NCBI RefSeq assembly: GCF_023283765.1
Contig: NZ_JAKILG010000004.1
Span: 1 to 64,000, forward strand
Length of the DNA: 64,000 bases
Source: Shewanella profunda
Lineage (GTDB): Bacteria; Pseudomonadota; Gammaproteobacteria; Enterobacterales; Shewanellaceae
Direction: 5' to 3'
Under the pieces are notes generated by a model that made no database searches, was not told the origin of the DNA, and saw only the letters and a program-made list of their open reading frames with translations. This document shows positions 1 to 9,097 of this stretch, one piece after another; position 1 is the stretch's first letter; each line of letters begins with the position of its first letter. Made by a program: the position numbers and the translations under genes.

Positions 1-1054
1 GGCTTTGTTGCTTAATTCAGAGAGAAGCCATGCCTACCCCATCGTGCTTAATTCTTAAACGATATACTGAGTTTCAGGCATACCAAGCCCTGTAAGCTTG
101 TTCAGCGCTTTGATCATAGCGTAAGTCTCACCAACTTGAGCGTTGTAGTTCCTCAGGCTTAATTTCCCACCTAACAACTGTTTCACTCGATACATTGCTG
201 TCTCTGATAGCGAGCGTTTATGATAGCCATAACGCTTTTTCCACTTCTGGTTGGAGCCGTAGAGCTTCTGACAACTAACTGCTAAATTGCGAGGGTGTCC
301 TTGCTCCCAGAAGGCTGCCCCTTCTCGTGGCGGGATAAGCGGAATCGCTCGCTTGATTCGTATGGCGTCATGGCAATTCCTCGTGTCATAAGCACCATCG
401 CCTGATATCTCAATGATTTTACGACGTGTCTGCTTGAGTAAGTTGGGGAGCACTTCGGCATCGGTTACATTAGATAAGCTCAGCTCTGCTGCGACTATTT
501 CGTGGGTGCTTGTATCTACTGCGATATGCAGTTTACGCCAGACTCTGCGCTTCCCATCAGTACCATGCTTCTTGACCTTCCATTCACCTTCACCATAAAC
601 CTTGAGGCCAGTGGCATCAATGGCCAGATGTTGTATTGCACCTCTGGTTTTGGTTTTAAATGAAACCTCAACTTCCTTGGCTCGGCGGCTTATACAGGTG
701 TAGTGTGGGCAAACAAGCGGGATGTTAGCCAGCTTAAACACTGAGTCTAGAAAACCTTGCAGCGCTCTCAATGGCATAGAGAAAACGCGTTTCACCATCA
801 GTGCGGTAGTAATGGCTAAGTCGCTGAATCGGCGAGGCCTACCACGCTTGCCTTGTTTGTTTTGCTTCCACTCGGCTATCGCTTCCTCATCAATCCAAAA
901 GGTCAGAGAGCCACGGTTGATTAAGGCTTTATTGTACTGCTTCCAGTTAGTTGTTTTGTAACGAGGTTTAGGCATGAGGCTACGACGATTGATGGGTGTA
1001 GCTGATCAGATCGTAACTTCCAGATTTAGTTCCATCGAATTACGCAACAAAGCC
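1..1054 (-). mobile_element. IS5-family (IS903-group) insertion sequence, copy 1
   Basis: The element is bounded by inverted repeats starting GGCTTTGTTGC at base 1 and ending as the complement at base 1054. It contains one transposase gene on the minus strand. Its length is the same as the second copy at 9098-10151, so the element is complete although the window begins at its first base. The target duplication cannot be tested because the left flank lies outside the window. The right flank interrupts a short membrane-protein ORF. Confidence 0.93.
55..975 (-). CDS. IS5-family transposase (IS903 group), copy 1
   Basis: This 306-residue protein is a DDE transposase that cuts and rejoins the ends of its own element. 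The first Asp lies in the 'HLAIDATGLK' stretch, the second in 'GDGAYDTRNCH', and the Glu in the C-terminal 'RSLSETAMYRVKQLLGG' helix, all in IS903-type context. It matches the family length of about 307 residues. It differs from copy 2 at about ten residues (for example Lys/Thr12 and Ile/Val305), so the two copies are not a fresh duplication. No frameshift or stop is seen, and the gene is probably functional. Confidence 0.95.
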   Translation of the reverse strand: MPKPRYKTTNWKQYNKALINRGSLTFWIDEEAIAEWKQNKQGKRGRPRRFSDLAITTALMVKRVFSMPLRALQGFLDSVFKLANIPLVCPHYTCISRRAKEVEVSFKTKTRGAIQHLAIDATGLKVYGEGEWKVKKHGTDGKRRVWRKLHIAVDTSTHEIVAAELSLSNVTDAEVLPNLLKQTRRKIIEISGDGAYDTRNCHDAIRIKRAIPLIPPREGAAFWEQGHPRNLAVSCQKLYGSNQKWKKRYGYHKRSLSETAMYRVKQLLGGKLSLRNYNAQVGETYAMIKALNKLTGLGMPETQYIV

Positions 1055-1239
1055 AGTACAATTAGCAAGGAGAAGTCGAATAAGAACTGCGCACGTGGGT
1101 AAGAAGCAACTACAACATCGCCAATATCCGTTACAAACACTTCAACGAAAACACTAATCCACAGCCCTATAGCTATACATTCCCTAGTAGCTTTAAACAC
1201 CGAATCAAAGCATTTTTTTACACTCATACGGTCTTTCAT
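1055..1239 (-). pseudogene. 5' fragment of a small membrane-protein gene cut by IS copy 1
   Basis: The reading frame begins with ATG at 1239 (a second ATG lies at 1227) and runs into the insertion sequence at 1054, where the last residues come from IS DNA. The visible part has a hydrophobic segment near residues 22-38 and another near residues 53-65, which suggests a small inner-membrane protein. It sits directly after an attC-like site and could therefore be the next gene of a cassette array. No family is recognised. Confidence 0.45.
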
Positions 1240-1287
1240 ATGTCCCTATTTATCTCTAATTCATAGTCGAAGTATAATTTTACGTAA

Positions 1288-1417
1288 GCCCTATAACGCC
1301 GCGTTAAGTAGTGAGCAACACGACCACCGAACTTAACCCATTGTACCGTAAACACAAAAGCTGACTAATACCAAAAGTGCCCCGCGTTGCGAATCTGTCT
1401 TAAACGCTTTGTTATGT
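1288..1417 (-). repeat. attC-like recombination site (Vibrio integron type)
   Basis: About 130 bp have ends that are imperfect inverted repeats: ATAACGCCGCGTTAAG on the left, and CTTAAACGCTTTGTTAT on the right, which pairs with it. Read on the minus strand the site starts ACATAACAAAGCG, follows the stop of the 1474-1725 gene, and ends GCGTTATAGGGC. Position, length and outer arms fit an integron gene-cassette attC of the long Vibrio type. The core is not a perfect GTTRRRY, so this is a structural call. Confidence 0.5.
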
Positions 1418-1473
1418 GGCTGAGGTTCCTCGCTGCTCCACTACTCAAGAAATAGGATATTCAAATTAGATAT

Positions 1474-1725
1474 TTAATCGACCCAAGAATTTTTCAGTTC
1501 TTCACTTTCACCACAGCCCAACAGAAAGTTTACGCAAATATACTCTGCAGTAAGGCTCGCCCGATTCTCTTTGTACATTTCTAGCATTGTGTCAAAGTGC
1601 TCCCAAGCAATTTCGTTCTCATCGTAGAGCTCATTAGTTAGGTAGCTTAGCGCTTCATTCATGGGTAAAGCCTGCGCACTATCTAGTACGCTTTGAACGT
1701 GCGCTTTAGTTATAGTTTTGTTCAT
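1474..1725 (-). CDS. small acidic protein, possible integron cassette gene
   Basis: The 83-residue protein is acidic and soluble-looking, with no recognised domain. The start at 1725 follows an A/T-rich leader. The gene is followed at once by the attC-like site at 1288-1417, and the two together have the size and layout of a single integron gene cassette. Cassette genes of this size in Vibrio are mostly of unknown function, and none is assigned here. Confidence 0.5.
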   Translation of the reverse strand: MNKTITKAHVQSVLDSAQALPMNEALSYLTNELYDENEIAWEHFDTMLEMYKENRASLTAEYICVNFLLGCGESEELKNSWVD

Positions 1726-2256
1726 TTAAAAAATCTTATTTAATCAGTCACATAACATTTTATTCGTGCGCATGCGCGTTTACCTTGTTGGACCAGTGAA
1801 AACGCGCACAGTTAACTATTTGTATGTAATGAACTTATCAGCATTTTGCTAAATTCACCATCTGGAAAAACGCGCATGTGCGTTTCCCAAACCTATTATC
1901 TACCCCATAGGTTTTATAATTGCATGATTTTAATAAAATTTTCTCATATTGAAATGTGAAAACACGCACGAAGTTGGGATGTGATCGTCATGATTTCAAT
2001 ATGACTGTATGCCGGTCCAGCTTTTAGGCATTTCAAAGAATTGCAAAATTTAAGTAAATTGGATGAAAACTCCTAGGCGAGAAAGTCTGGGTTTGACTGC
2101 GCCACAGACAATGGGTCAACTCGCTTTGGGGCATAACCAAGCCAACACTAACCTCGCTATCTTAGGGCAACAAAAATGAGTTGCAGAAGCCGATGTAGTG
2201 AGTAATCGATGTGTCGCCACGTGCTTACCTTACGTTGGTCTATCCAGAATCAAGAA
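1726..2256. other. 530-bp non-coding stretch with CGCGCA repeats
   Basis: No convincing gene is present. The stretch holds four copies of a CGCGCA/TGCGCG-like word, at about 1767-1780, 1799-1810, 1867-1886 and 1958-1970. Two of them form short palindromes (TGCGCATGCGCG and AAACGCGCATGTGCGTTT). A 38-codon open stretch from about 2062 has no clear ribosome site and was not called. The region separates the cassette-like gene from ackA. Confidence 0.4.
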
Positions 2257-2284
2257 TAAAAAAAGCGAACCCGAAGGTTCGCTT
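2257..2284 (-). terminator. rho-independent terminator of ackA
   Basis: An AGCGAACC-type stem with a CGAA loop (2264-2283) is followed, on the minus strand, by seven T residues (2263-2257). It lies 34 bp after the ackA stop. Confidence 0.85.
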
Positions 2285-2317
2285 AAGCATCGTCAGAGTG
2301 TGGAGCAAACTAAACGA

Positions 2318-3508
2318 TTACAACATCGCGACTGATTGTTGAGCAATCACGAATTCTTCATTGGTTGGAATCACCATCGCCAGTTTAGACTCGGCTGTCG
2401 TCACAGTACCTGACTGACCAAAGCGCGCTGCCGCATTGCCAGCTTCGTCTTCTTGGTAGCCAAATACTTTTAGATACTTCAGGATTTCACTGCGAATTGG
2501 CAGTGAGTTTTCACCAATACCACCGGTGAACACAATGGCATCCACTTCTTCACCAATCGCGACCATGTATGAACCGATGTATTTGGCCACGCGGTAAGTA
2601 AAGATATCAAACGCCAGTTTGGCACGTGGGTTGCCGTTGTCCATCGCTTCCAGCACGCCACGAGCATCGCTGGTGATGCCAGACACGCCGAGGAAACCTG
2701 ATTTTTTGTTCAGCATTTCAAACAGTTCTTCTTGTTTCCAGCCTTTGCGGAACAAGAATTCAATCACGCTTGGGTCCAAATCACCACAACGTGTGCCCAT
2801 CATCAGGCCAGCAAGCGGTGTTAAGCCCATGCTGGTGTCGATACATTGACCATTTTTAATGGCACTGACCGACGCGCCGTTACCAAGGTGAACAGTAATG
2901 AAGTTGCTTTCTTCAACGGGTTTGTTGATGGCTTTCGCAGCTTCACGGCTCACGTAGTAGTGGCTTGTGCCGTGTGCGCCATAACGACGAACTTTGTGCT
3001 CTTGGTACAGCTCGTATGGCAGCGCGTAAACGAACGCTTTCTCTGGCATGGTTTGGTGGAAAGCCGTGTCGAAAACAGCAAATTGAGGCAGATTCGGGAA
3101 TGCTTCCATCGCAGCGCGCATACCCGCCGCATTGGCTTTGTTGTGCAGAGGTGCCAGTTCAGCAAGACTTTCAACGTCAGCAATCACAGACTCATTCACA
3201 CGAACCGTTTCTTTAAAGGTTTCGCCACCTGCAACGATACGGTGACCCACAGCGACAAACTTAGAACTTAGGCCCAGCGTTTCAAGCAGTGCCACCACGC
3301 GGTTGACTGCGTATTTGTGATGGTTCCCGCCAGCAGGAATCGCTTCTTCGGTTTTCTGACCCTGATATTTCCAGCTGATGACCGCTTCCGGCAAACCAAA
3401 ACATTCGCCAAGACCCGACACCAAAGCATCACCGCTCTTTGAATCAATGACTGCGAATTTAAGTGAGGAGCTACCTGAGTTGATGACCAACACATACGAG
3501 TTCGACAT
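2318..3508 (-). CDS. ackA: acetate kinase
   Basis: Acetate kinase interconverts acetate plus ATP and acetyl phosphate plus ADP in the cytoplasm. The 396 residues match the family length. Visible signatures are the N-terminal 'VINSGSSSLK' phosphate loop, 'DTAFHQTMP', the 'HLGNGASV' motif, 'TSMGLTPLAGLMMGTRCGDLDP' (listed here as the segment near residues 225-246), and 'FTGGIGENS' near residue 330. In Vibrio cholerae a second acetate kinase gene sits beside the vct siderophore locus on chromosome 2, and the same order is seen here, so this is probably that second copy. It has its own terminator downstream and a 270-bp A/T-rich leader upstream. Confidence 0.95.
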   Translation of the reverse strand: MSNSYVLVINSGSSSLKFAVIDSKSGDALVSGLGECFGLPEAVISWKYQGQKTEEAIPAGGNHHKYAVNRVVALLETLGLSSKFVAVGHRIVAGGETFKETVRVNESVIADVESLAELAPLHNKANAAGMRAAMEAFPNLPQFAVFDTAFHQTMPEKAFVYALPYELYQEHKVRRYGAHGTSHYYVSREAAKAINKPVEESNFITVHLGNGASVSAIKNGQCIDTSMGLTPLAGLMMGTRCGDLDPSVIEFLFRKGWKQEELFEMLNKKSGFLGVSGITSDARGVLEAMDNGNPRAKLAFDIFTYRVAKYIGSYMVAIGEEVDAIVFTGGIGENSLPIRSEILKYLKVFGYQEDEAGNAAARFGQSGTVTTAESKLAMVIPTNEEFVIAQQSVAML

Positions 3509-3704
3509 GGGGTTGTATCCTGTTTCCGACTGAGAGTTCGAAGCCTGCGCTTCTCCATTTACAGACTCCCATTATTCAATAATTTTTGAATCTTTCAACT
3601 TTGTTTTAGTCTTTTATGTGATGGAAACGTTTTTTTGTTGATCTTTGACAATGATTGATTTTTTTTGAGGTTGGAAATATTTCTATCAATCACAGTTCAG
3701 TGAA

Positions 3705-3737
3705 TAAAAAAAGCTCCGTCATTGCTGAAGGAGCCCT
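3705..3737 (-). terminator. rho-independent terminator after the DUF2218 gene
   Basis: A GGCTCC...GGAGC stem (3713-3735) is followed on the minus strand by a run of T residues. It closes the receptor-DUF2218 transcription unit. Confidence 0.8.
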
Positions 3738-3782
3738 TGTTGCCTAGCTTAGCTGATGTTGTTATGAATAATATTTTGTATT

Positions 3783-4085
3783 TTATGCAACCAGAATCTC
3801 ATTCCAGTCGAGTGTGATCGGTTCACGACGCGCGAACATGACAATGTGTTCATTGATGATCGACTGCTGCACGGCGACTTTCTCGGCACTGTCACTCTGG
3901 CAGACGAAGATCAGGCACTGCTGTTCATCATCGAGTGAAAGCGTTGTCACACCGGATGGAAATTCCACGCGGCCTTGTACTTCATCCCAGCTGGCCGGCA
4001 CTTTACGGGCAAAGTGACGACACAAGGTGACAAGGTATTTGGCGACATGTTCAGAACGTAATTCGGCTTTAGATTGGTATTGCAT
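3783..4085 (-). CDS. DUF2218-family protein
   Basis: The 100-residue cytoplasmic protein has the DUF2218 pattern: an N-terminal 'YLVTLCRHFARK' helix, the central 'GRVEFPSGVTTL' strands, and a C-terminal 'EHIVMFARREPITLDW' tail. Members of this family are commonly encoded beside siderophore receptors or siderophore-processing genes. The gene lies 42 bp after the receptor gene on the same strand and is followed by a terminator, so it is probably co-transcribed under iron control. Its biochemical role is not established. Confidence 0.8.
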   Translation of the reverse strand: MQYQSKAELRSEHVAKYLVTLCRHFARKVPASWDEVQGRVEFPSGVTTLSLDDEQQCLIFVCQSDSAEKVAVQQSIINEHIVMFARREPITLDWNEILVA

Positions 4086-4127
4086 AAAATATCCTTGATG
4101 TTGCCCGCCTCGCAGCGGGCAAAAGGG

Positions 4128-6119
4128 TTAGAACTGGTAAGATGCGGAAATCTTGAAGCTGCGACCCGGTTCGTAATCATCCATGGCACCTGCGCGGGCA
4201 TTCGCGCCAGTGCGTGATGCGTGTGATACGTACAGTTCATCAAAGATGTTGTCGATACCGAAGGTTACCGTCAGGTCAGGCACGGCGTAAGGCATCCACT
4301 GCGCATACAGGTTGTGCGTGTCATACCCTTCTTTCTTATCGCTGTTCTCTTCCACATTGGTTTCATCCAGCACCACGATTGACGTCCAGCCAAACAAGGT
4401 ATCGATTGAATCCGCGTGATAGCCCAGGTTCAGAGCAATGCTGTCGCCCATGTCGGCGCTGCGGCCGTTGGCATCCAGCATCGGACCGCCGGTTGATTTG
4501 TCTTCGGTGTCTGAACGTGAGTAAGACAGGCGAGAGCTGAACGCTTGGTATGCGTAGGTCGCACTCACTTCAAAACCTTTAATCACTACATCACCTGTAT
4601 TTTCAAAGCGATAGCCGTCTACCGCGCTATCCCAGGTTTGCATGATGTAATCGTCGATTTCGGTGCGGAATACCGTCAGGTTCGCAGCCACAAAGTGATC
4701 ATCAATGCGCTTGTCAAAGCGTACACCACCCTGAGTGTTCAGACCGGTTTCTGCTTTGATGTCATCCGCCAAATAAGATGTCTGTTGATACATCACGAAG
4801 GTTTCCAACAGCTCAGGCGCTTTAAACAGCGAGCGAGCATTGGCAAACAGCGTCCAGTCTGAATTCACTGCCCATTCGGTGCCCAGAGACCAGGTCACGT
4901 CATCGAAGTTGTTGGTTTCATTCACCGCTTTGCGCTTCACGTCGTCGTAACGCAGACCAGCGGTAATGTTCCAGCTCTCGGTCAGTGACAGGGTGTTCTC
5001 AGCAAAAATAGCGTTCGACAGGCGAGATTCATCCATGTAAGACGAACCGGCGTAAGAGCTCTTACTGGTTTGATCGACGACATCGGCACCGTAGACCACG
5101 CGGTTGTCCAGGTTCAGCAATTGGTAATCCGACTGGAACTTCGCGTTCAGACCCACGTTACGGTTGGTCGCCGTATTGGTATCTTTCGGACGCGGCCAAC
5201 GACCGGTCACTTTGCTTTCGTCACGTTCGATTTCGGTTTCGCTGCTGTACAGCGTTACCGTACCGCTGTGTTTCTCTTTGGTCAGTTTGTATGACGCAGT
5301 GACAGTGTCACGGTTGTATTTGGTTGGCAGCAGGTCATCAGCAGTCAGGTTGGTGTTCGCTGAACCGTTCATGTCCGGGCGCGGGCTGTAATCACCTTCA
5401 TCGCGATACAGGTCATAAGCTAGCTGGAAACGGTGGCCGGCCGCAGGTTCATAGCCCACTTTACCCAGAATGTTGTAGGTATCGCCCTTAACGCCAAAGG
5501 TTTCATCGCCATTGCCGTCTTCAAAATTGTCACGAGCAATGCCTTGTGCGTACAACATGGCATCAACATCGTCGCTCAGCTGACCATAAACGGTTACCGA
5601 ACCTTGCTCGCTGGCGTTCGAGTTGTAGCCGCCAAAAACGCGTACACCGAATTGTTCGTCACCGCGCAGCAGATCTTTCGCGTTCTTGGTTTCAAAATAC
5701 ACCGCACCGCCAAGACCACTTTGCGTCACCGAGTTGTTACCAACCTGAATATCGGCCGATTTCAGAATGTCTGGGTTAAGAGTCAGGTTGCCGATGTGGT
5801 GGAACATGTTGGCGTGTTGTGAAGCACCATCAAGACGAATATCCAGGTCCGTTTCGTTCAGACCACGAATGTTGATACGCTGGTTGACTGAATGTGTGCC
5901 GCCGACATCCACACCAAGAATATCACGCAGCAGGTCGGACATATGGTCAGCCTGCTTGACTGACAAATCATCCGTACCCAGAGATTCTGAGCTACTGGAC
6001 ACTTTGGTTCCCCACACCACAACATTGTCGGTCTGAGTCTCTTCTTGCTGGGCAAAAGCCATATTGCTCAGCGCCGCACTGATCGCCAAACATACCACTG
6101 ACTTGTGAATAGAACGCAT
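4128..6119 (-). CDS. vctA: TonB-dependent catecholate siderophore receptor (VctA-like)
   Basis: The protein has 663 residues, with a signal peptide (about 1-23, ending AFA), an N-terminal plug domain (roughly 40-150, with 'RINIRGLNETDLDIRLDG') and a beta-barrel that ends in the aromatic 'SASYQF' typical of outer-membrane insertion. It should import a ferric siderophore using TonB energy. The neighbours (divergent AraC regulator, ABC ATPase, permeases, DUF2218 and ackA) reproduce the Vibrio vct order, which favours the enterobactin/vibriobactin receptor VctA. A Fur-like site sits ahead of the start. Substrate is inferred from context. Confidence 0.85.
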   Translation of the reverse strand: MRSIHKSVVCLAISAALSNMAFAQQEETQTDNVVVWGTKVSSSSESLGTDDLSVKQADHMSDLLRDILGVDVGGTHSVNQRINIRGLNETDLDIRLDGASQHANMFHHIGNLTLNPDILKSADIQVGNNSVTQSGLGGAVYFETKNAKDLLRGDEQFGVRVFGGYNSNASEQGSVTVYGQLSDDVDAMLYAQGIARDNFEDGNGDETFGVKGDTYNILGKVGYEPAAGHRFQLAYDLYRDEGDYSPRPDMNGSANTNLTADDLLPTKYNRDTVTASYKLTKEKHSGTVTLYSSETEIERDESKVTGRWPRPKDTNTATNRNVGLNAKFQSDYQLLNLDNRVVYGADVVDQTSKSSYAGSSYMDESRLSNAIFAENTLSLTESWNITAGLRYDDVKRKAVNETNNFDDVTWSLGTEWAVNSDWTLFANARSLFKAPELLETFVMYQQTSYLADDIKAETGLNTQGGVRFDKRIDDHFVAANLTVFRTEIDDYIMQTWDSAVDGYRFENTGDVVIKGFEVSATYAYQAFSSRLSYSRSDTEDKSTGGPMLDANGRSADMGDSIALNLGYHADSIDTLFGWTSIVVLDETNVEENSDKKEGYDTHNLYAQWMPYAVPDLTVTFGIDNIFDELYVSHASRTGANARAGAMDDYEPGRSFKISASYQF

Positions 6120-6155
6120 TTTCTTACATTCCTTATATTTTAGTTATGAAAATAC

Positions 6156-6173
6156 AAATGATAATAATTCGCA
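6156..6173. promoter_or_regulatory. Fur-box-like site between vctA and its regulator
   Basis: AAATGATAATAATTCGCA resembles the GATAATGATAAT Fur repeat. It lies 37 bp before the receptor start and about 45 bp before the divergent AraC gene, so it could repress both under iron-replete conditions. Confidence 0.6.
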
Positions 6174-6217
6174 AGTATGGTAGAGTGACGCACTCAGAAT
6201 GAGAAGATGAATAGGTT

Positions 6218-7231
6218 ATGCAAAATCGCATAACGCTTATGAGAAATAACCGTATGTCACTCAGTCAACGTCAGGAAATGATTCCGAAAAAGGTCACGAT
6301 GACCCGAAAACTGCAGCAGGATGATAAGCAGATTATTATTAGCCACGGCCAGCGACAGGCGGCCGCACTGGCGGAAGGATCTTACATCAACTACGCCAAC
6401 GAAGGCGCATTTATGCTGCATGGCGGAATAAGCCACGAGCTGACGAACTCCAATGTGGTCGCTACGACGCCTGCATCGGTCATCATTACGTTGCTGCTTG
6501 AAGGCAGTTTGATTTTTGGCTATGACGATTTGGAGTTTAATTTAGAGGCGGGTAAACAGGCTCAGGGCGTAATTGTCAATTTCACTCAGCCAGCGAGCTT
6601 TCGCCGCCGTCTGCAAAAGGACAATCACGTCGTTAAACTCAACATCATTCTGGATCAGGCGTGGCTGAGTAAACGCATTCACAAGCCCTGCCCGCTAACG
6701 CAGTTTATCCAGCAAGACAAAGCGTTTTGCCATCTGACATTAAGTGAAGAGATGGTGAGCGGCGTACGCCGAATACTGGCAACACCCAAACCGCAGACTC
6801 TGTTAGAAACCTTGCACCTTGAGCACGCCGCGATTGATTTGGTGCTCAAAACGGTTGAACAACTTGAGCCACTCAATCATGAACAAACGACCAGCGAGGC
6901 TCGCAGTTACTGTTCGCAAATGGGACAGATCGTGCATTTTCTCGATCAGCATCTTTACGAGGAGTTATCGCTCGATGCACTGGCGCAGCAAATGGCAATG
7001 AGCACATCAAATCTGCAACGCAAATTCAAGCAGCAGATGGGCATGACGGTGGCGAACTATGTGCGCCAGCGACGCCTCAATAACGCGCGCCAGCAGTTGG
7101 AGCGTGGCTACGTCACCATTACTGAAGCGGCGTATGAAGCGGGTTATCATCACCCGTCCAATTTTACCGCGGCATTTAAAAAAGCCTTTGGTCAATCACC
7201 GCAGGCTTTTATGGCAAAACAATCGGATTAA
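6218..7231 (+). CDS. AraC-family transcriptional regulator of the siderophore locus
   Basis: The 337-residue protein has a variable N-terminal sensing region and a C-terminal AraC DNA-binding domain (about residues 235-330). It shows 'LSLDALAQQMAMSTSNLQRK' as the first helix-turn-helix and 'ITEAAYEAGYHHPSNFTAAF' as the second. It is divergent from the receptor gene and shares its Fur-like site. By analogy with PchR/DesR-type regulators, it probably activates the receptor when its siderophore is present. Alternative starts exist at 6239 and 6254. The exact start is uncertain. Confidence 0.85.
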   Translation: MQNRITLMRNNRMSLSQRQEMIPKKVTMTRKLQQDDKQIIISHGQRQAAALAEGSYINYANEGAFMLHGGISHELTNSNVVATTPASVIITLLLEGSLIFGYDDLEFNLEAGKQAQGVIVNFTQPASFRRRLQKDNHVVKLNIILDQAWLSKRIHKPCPLTQFIQQDKAFCHLTLSEEMVSGVRRILATPKPQTLLETLHLEHAAIDLVLKTVEQLEPLNHEQTTSEARSYCSQMGQIVHFLDQHLYEELSLDALAQQMAMSTSNLQRKFKQQMGMTVANYVRQRRLNNARQQLERGYVTITEAAYEAGYHHPSNFTAAFKKAFGQSPQAFMAKQSD

Positions 7232-7238
7232 TCGGGCA

Positions 7239-8000
7239 TCAGTGCGTGTGATACAAACACATGCGCTTGCCTTCAATCTCAAGCACGCGGAACGGCGTTT
7301 CGTAGATATCGCCCAAAACCTCTTCCCGTATCACCTCTTCCACACTGCCCGTCGCCACCACTTTGCCTTTCTTCAGCGCAATAATGCAATCGGAATAGCA
7401 CGACGCAAAGTTGATGTCGTGAATCACCACGACCACCGCTTTATTGAGCTCGTGCGCCAAGCGTTGAATCGTCGCCATGATTTGCAACGAGTGTTTGATG
7501 TCGAGGTTATTCAGCGGCTCATCCAGAAACACATAGTCGGTATCTTGGGCAATCACCATGGCAATGAACGCCAACTGACGCTGACCGCCACTTAGCTCAT
7601 CCAGATACTTGTTCTGAATGCTCTGCAGATCGAGATACTCAATCGACTGGTCGATCACTTGCTGATCACGCGCATCCAGTTTGCCCTGCGAATAAGGAAA
7701 ACGGCCGAATGAAACCAGCTCTCGTACAGTGAAACGCATCGTCAGCGTGTTGGCCTGACGCAGCACCGACAACTTTTTCGCCAGTGCTTTGGTGTCCCAA
7801 TCCACCAGCTCTTTGCTGTCGATCCACACTTTACCTTCATCGCGATTCACCAGTCGGCTCGCCATTGAGAGCAGCGTACTTTTACCCGCGCCGTTGGGCC
7901 CGATGATTGACGTGACCTTACCTTTTTCGAACTCAGCACTGGCGTCTTTCACCACCGCTTGTTGCCCAAATATTTTCGTCAGTTTATCGAGTTGAATCAT
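7239..8000 (-). CDS. vctC: ferric siderophore ABC transporter ATPase (VctC-like)
   Basis: The 253-residue ATPase of a FepC-type iron-siderophore importer has Walker A GPNGAGKST at residues 34-42, the signature LSGGQRQ, and Walker B 'YVFLDEP' followed by 'LNNLD'. It works with two FecCD-type permeases in the inner membrane. It lies 2 bp after the permease gene and convergent with the AraC gene, as expected for vctC at the end of a vctPDGC operon. The gene is intact, but its operon is not: the upstream permease is truncated and the binding protein is missing. Confidence 0.88.
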   Translation of the reverse strand: MIQLDKLTKIFGQQAVVKDASAEFEKGKVTSIIGPNGAGKSTLLSMASRLVNRDEGKVWIDSKELVDWDTKALAKKLSVLRQANTLTMRFTVRELVSFGRFPYSQGKLDARDQQVIDQSIEYLDLQSIQNKYLDELSGGQRQLAFIAMVIAQDTDYVFLDEPLNNLDIKHSLQIMATIQRLAHELNKAVVVVIHDINFASCYSDCIIALKKGKVVATGSVEEVIREEVLGDIYETPFRVLEIEGKRMCLYHTH

Positions 8001-8002
8001 TG

Positions 8003-8959
8003 CTAGACCACTTTGTTACGAATCAGAAGAGAAAGGAAATAGATGCCACCAACAAAGTTGATGATGACGCTGAGTGTGGTGCCAAATTGGAACACTTTTT
8101 CTACGATCCACTGCCCTGCCAGCAGCGCAAACACCGACATCGCCGAACAGGCAATCAGCAGCACGCGATGCTGATAGGATTTAAACCATTCGCGCGTCAG
8201 GTTGGTGACCAGAATGCCAAAGAACATGATCGGACCAATCAGTGCGGTGGAAATCGAGATCAGCACTGCGCTCAACATCAACACATTACGCGTAGTTTTA
8301 CGCACATCTACCCCGAGACTGACGGCGTTATCGTTGTCCAACCAAAACACATCCAGCACGCGGTGCATGCGAAACAGCAGATACGCGACCAGCAGTAGTA
8401 ATGGCGCAACAAAATAAACCAGGCTGACTTTGACGTTGTTGAAGCTGGCAAACATATTCGCCTGCACCGACGCAAAATCGTTCGGGTCCATCAACATGAT
8501 GAGGAAAGATGCGATGTTGGAGAACAACTGCCCCAGAATCACACCCAGCAGCAACAACGCAATCAGGTTGCGCTTCTCTTTGCTGAAATAGAACGTAAAC
8601 AGCACAGTTGAAAAGCCCAGCATCGCCGCAACCGACAACGAGAAGTTGAGGTAGGCATTCATCGCAAAGCTGCTCAGGCCGCCAAACAGCGCCACAATCC
8701 CCACCTGTACAAACAGATACAAGGAATCAAAACCCATGATGCTCGGTGTGAGGATGCGGTTGTGGGTGATGGTTTGAAATGCCAGCGACGACTGCGCAAT
8801 CGCAATACTCGCCAGCACAATCGCCAGCACTTTCGGCACGCGGCGCGACAAGAAATACTGATAGTTGTCCGGCGTCAGGCCGACACCGATGAATGCAGCG
8901 GCAAACACCATCGCCAGCACAATCAGCAGTGTGAGTTTGAGTTTGAGTTTATCGTGCAT
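8003..8959 (-). CDS. vctG: ferric siderophore ABC transporter permease (VctG-like)
   Basis: The 318-residue FecCD-family inner-membrane permease has about nine hydrophobic segments. The family motif region '...GPIMFFGILVTNLTRE' lies near residue 245 and matches the cytoplasmic loop that contacts the ATPase. The start overlaps the end of the vctD remnant by 11 bp, so the two permease genes were translationally coupled. It should pair with VctD, which is reduced here to its last 49 codons. Transport by this copy therefore needs a second source of VctD and VctP. Confidence 0.87.
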   Translation of the reverse strand: MHDKLKLKLTLLIVLAMVFAAAFIGVGLTPDNYQYFLSRRVPKVLAIVLASIAIAQSSLAFQTITHNRILTPSIMGFDSLYLFVQVGIVALFGGLSSFAMNAYLNFSLSVAAMLGFSTVLFTFYFSKEKRNLIALLLLGVILGQLFSNIASFLIMLMDPNDFASVQANMFASFNNVKVSLVYFVAPLLLLVAYLLFRMHRVLDVFWLDNDNAVSLGVDVRKTTRNVLMLSAVLISISTALIGPIMFFGILVTNLTREWFKSYQHRVLLIACSAMSVFALLAGQWIVEKVFQFGTTLSVIINFVGGIYFLSLLIRNKVV

Positions 8960-9097
8960 GGCGCTGGCCTCGCAGAATCAGCGCAATAAACGCCACGCCA
9001 CCAAAAATACTGATGATCATAGAAATCGGAACTTCATACGGGAAGATAATCACGCGGCCAATCAGGTCGCACAGCAGCACCAATAACGCGCCGAAAA
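8949..9097 (-). pseudogene. vctD: 3' remnant of the partner permease gene vctD, cut by IS copy 2
   Basis: The last 49 codons of a FecCD permease are readable, including 'FPYEVPISMIISIFGG', the usual C-terminal motif of this family. They end with TAA at 8951-8949, overlapping vctG. The frame stops at the IS boundary at 9098. All upstream sequence, including vctP, is absent from the window, so this marks a breakpoint of the transferred chromosomal segment. Confidence 0.85.
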
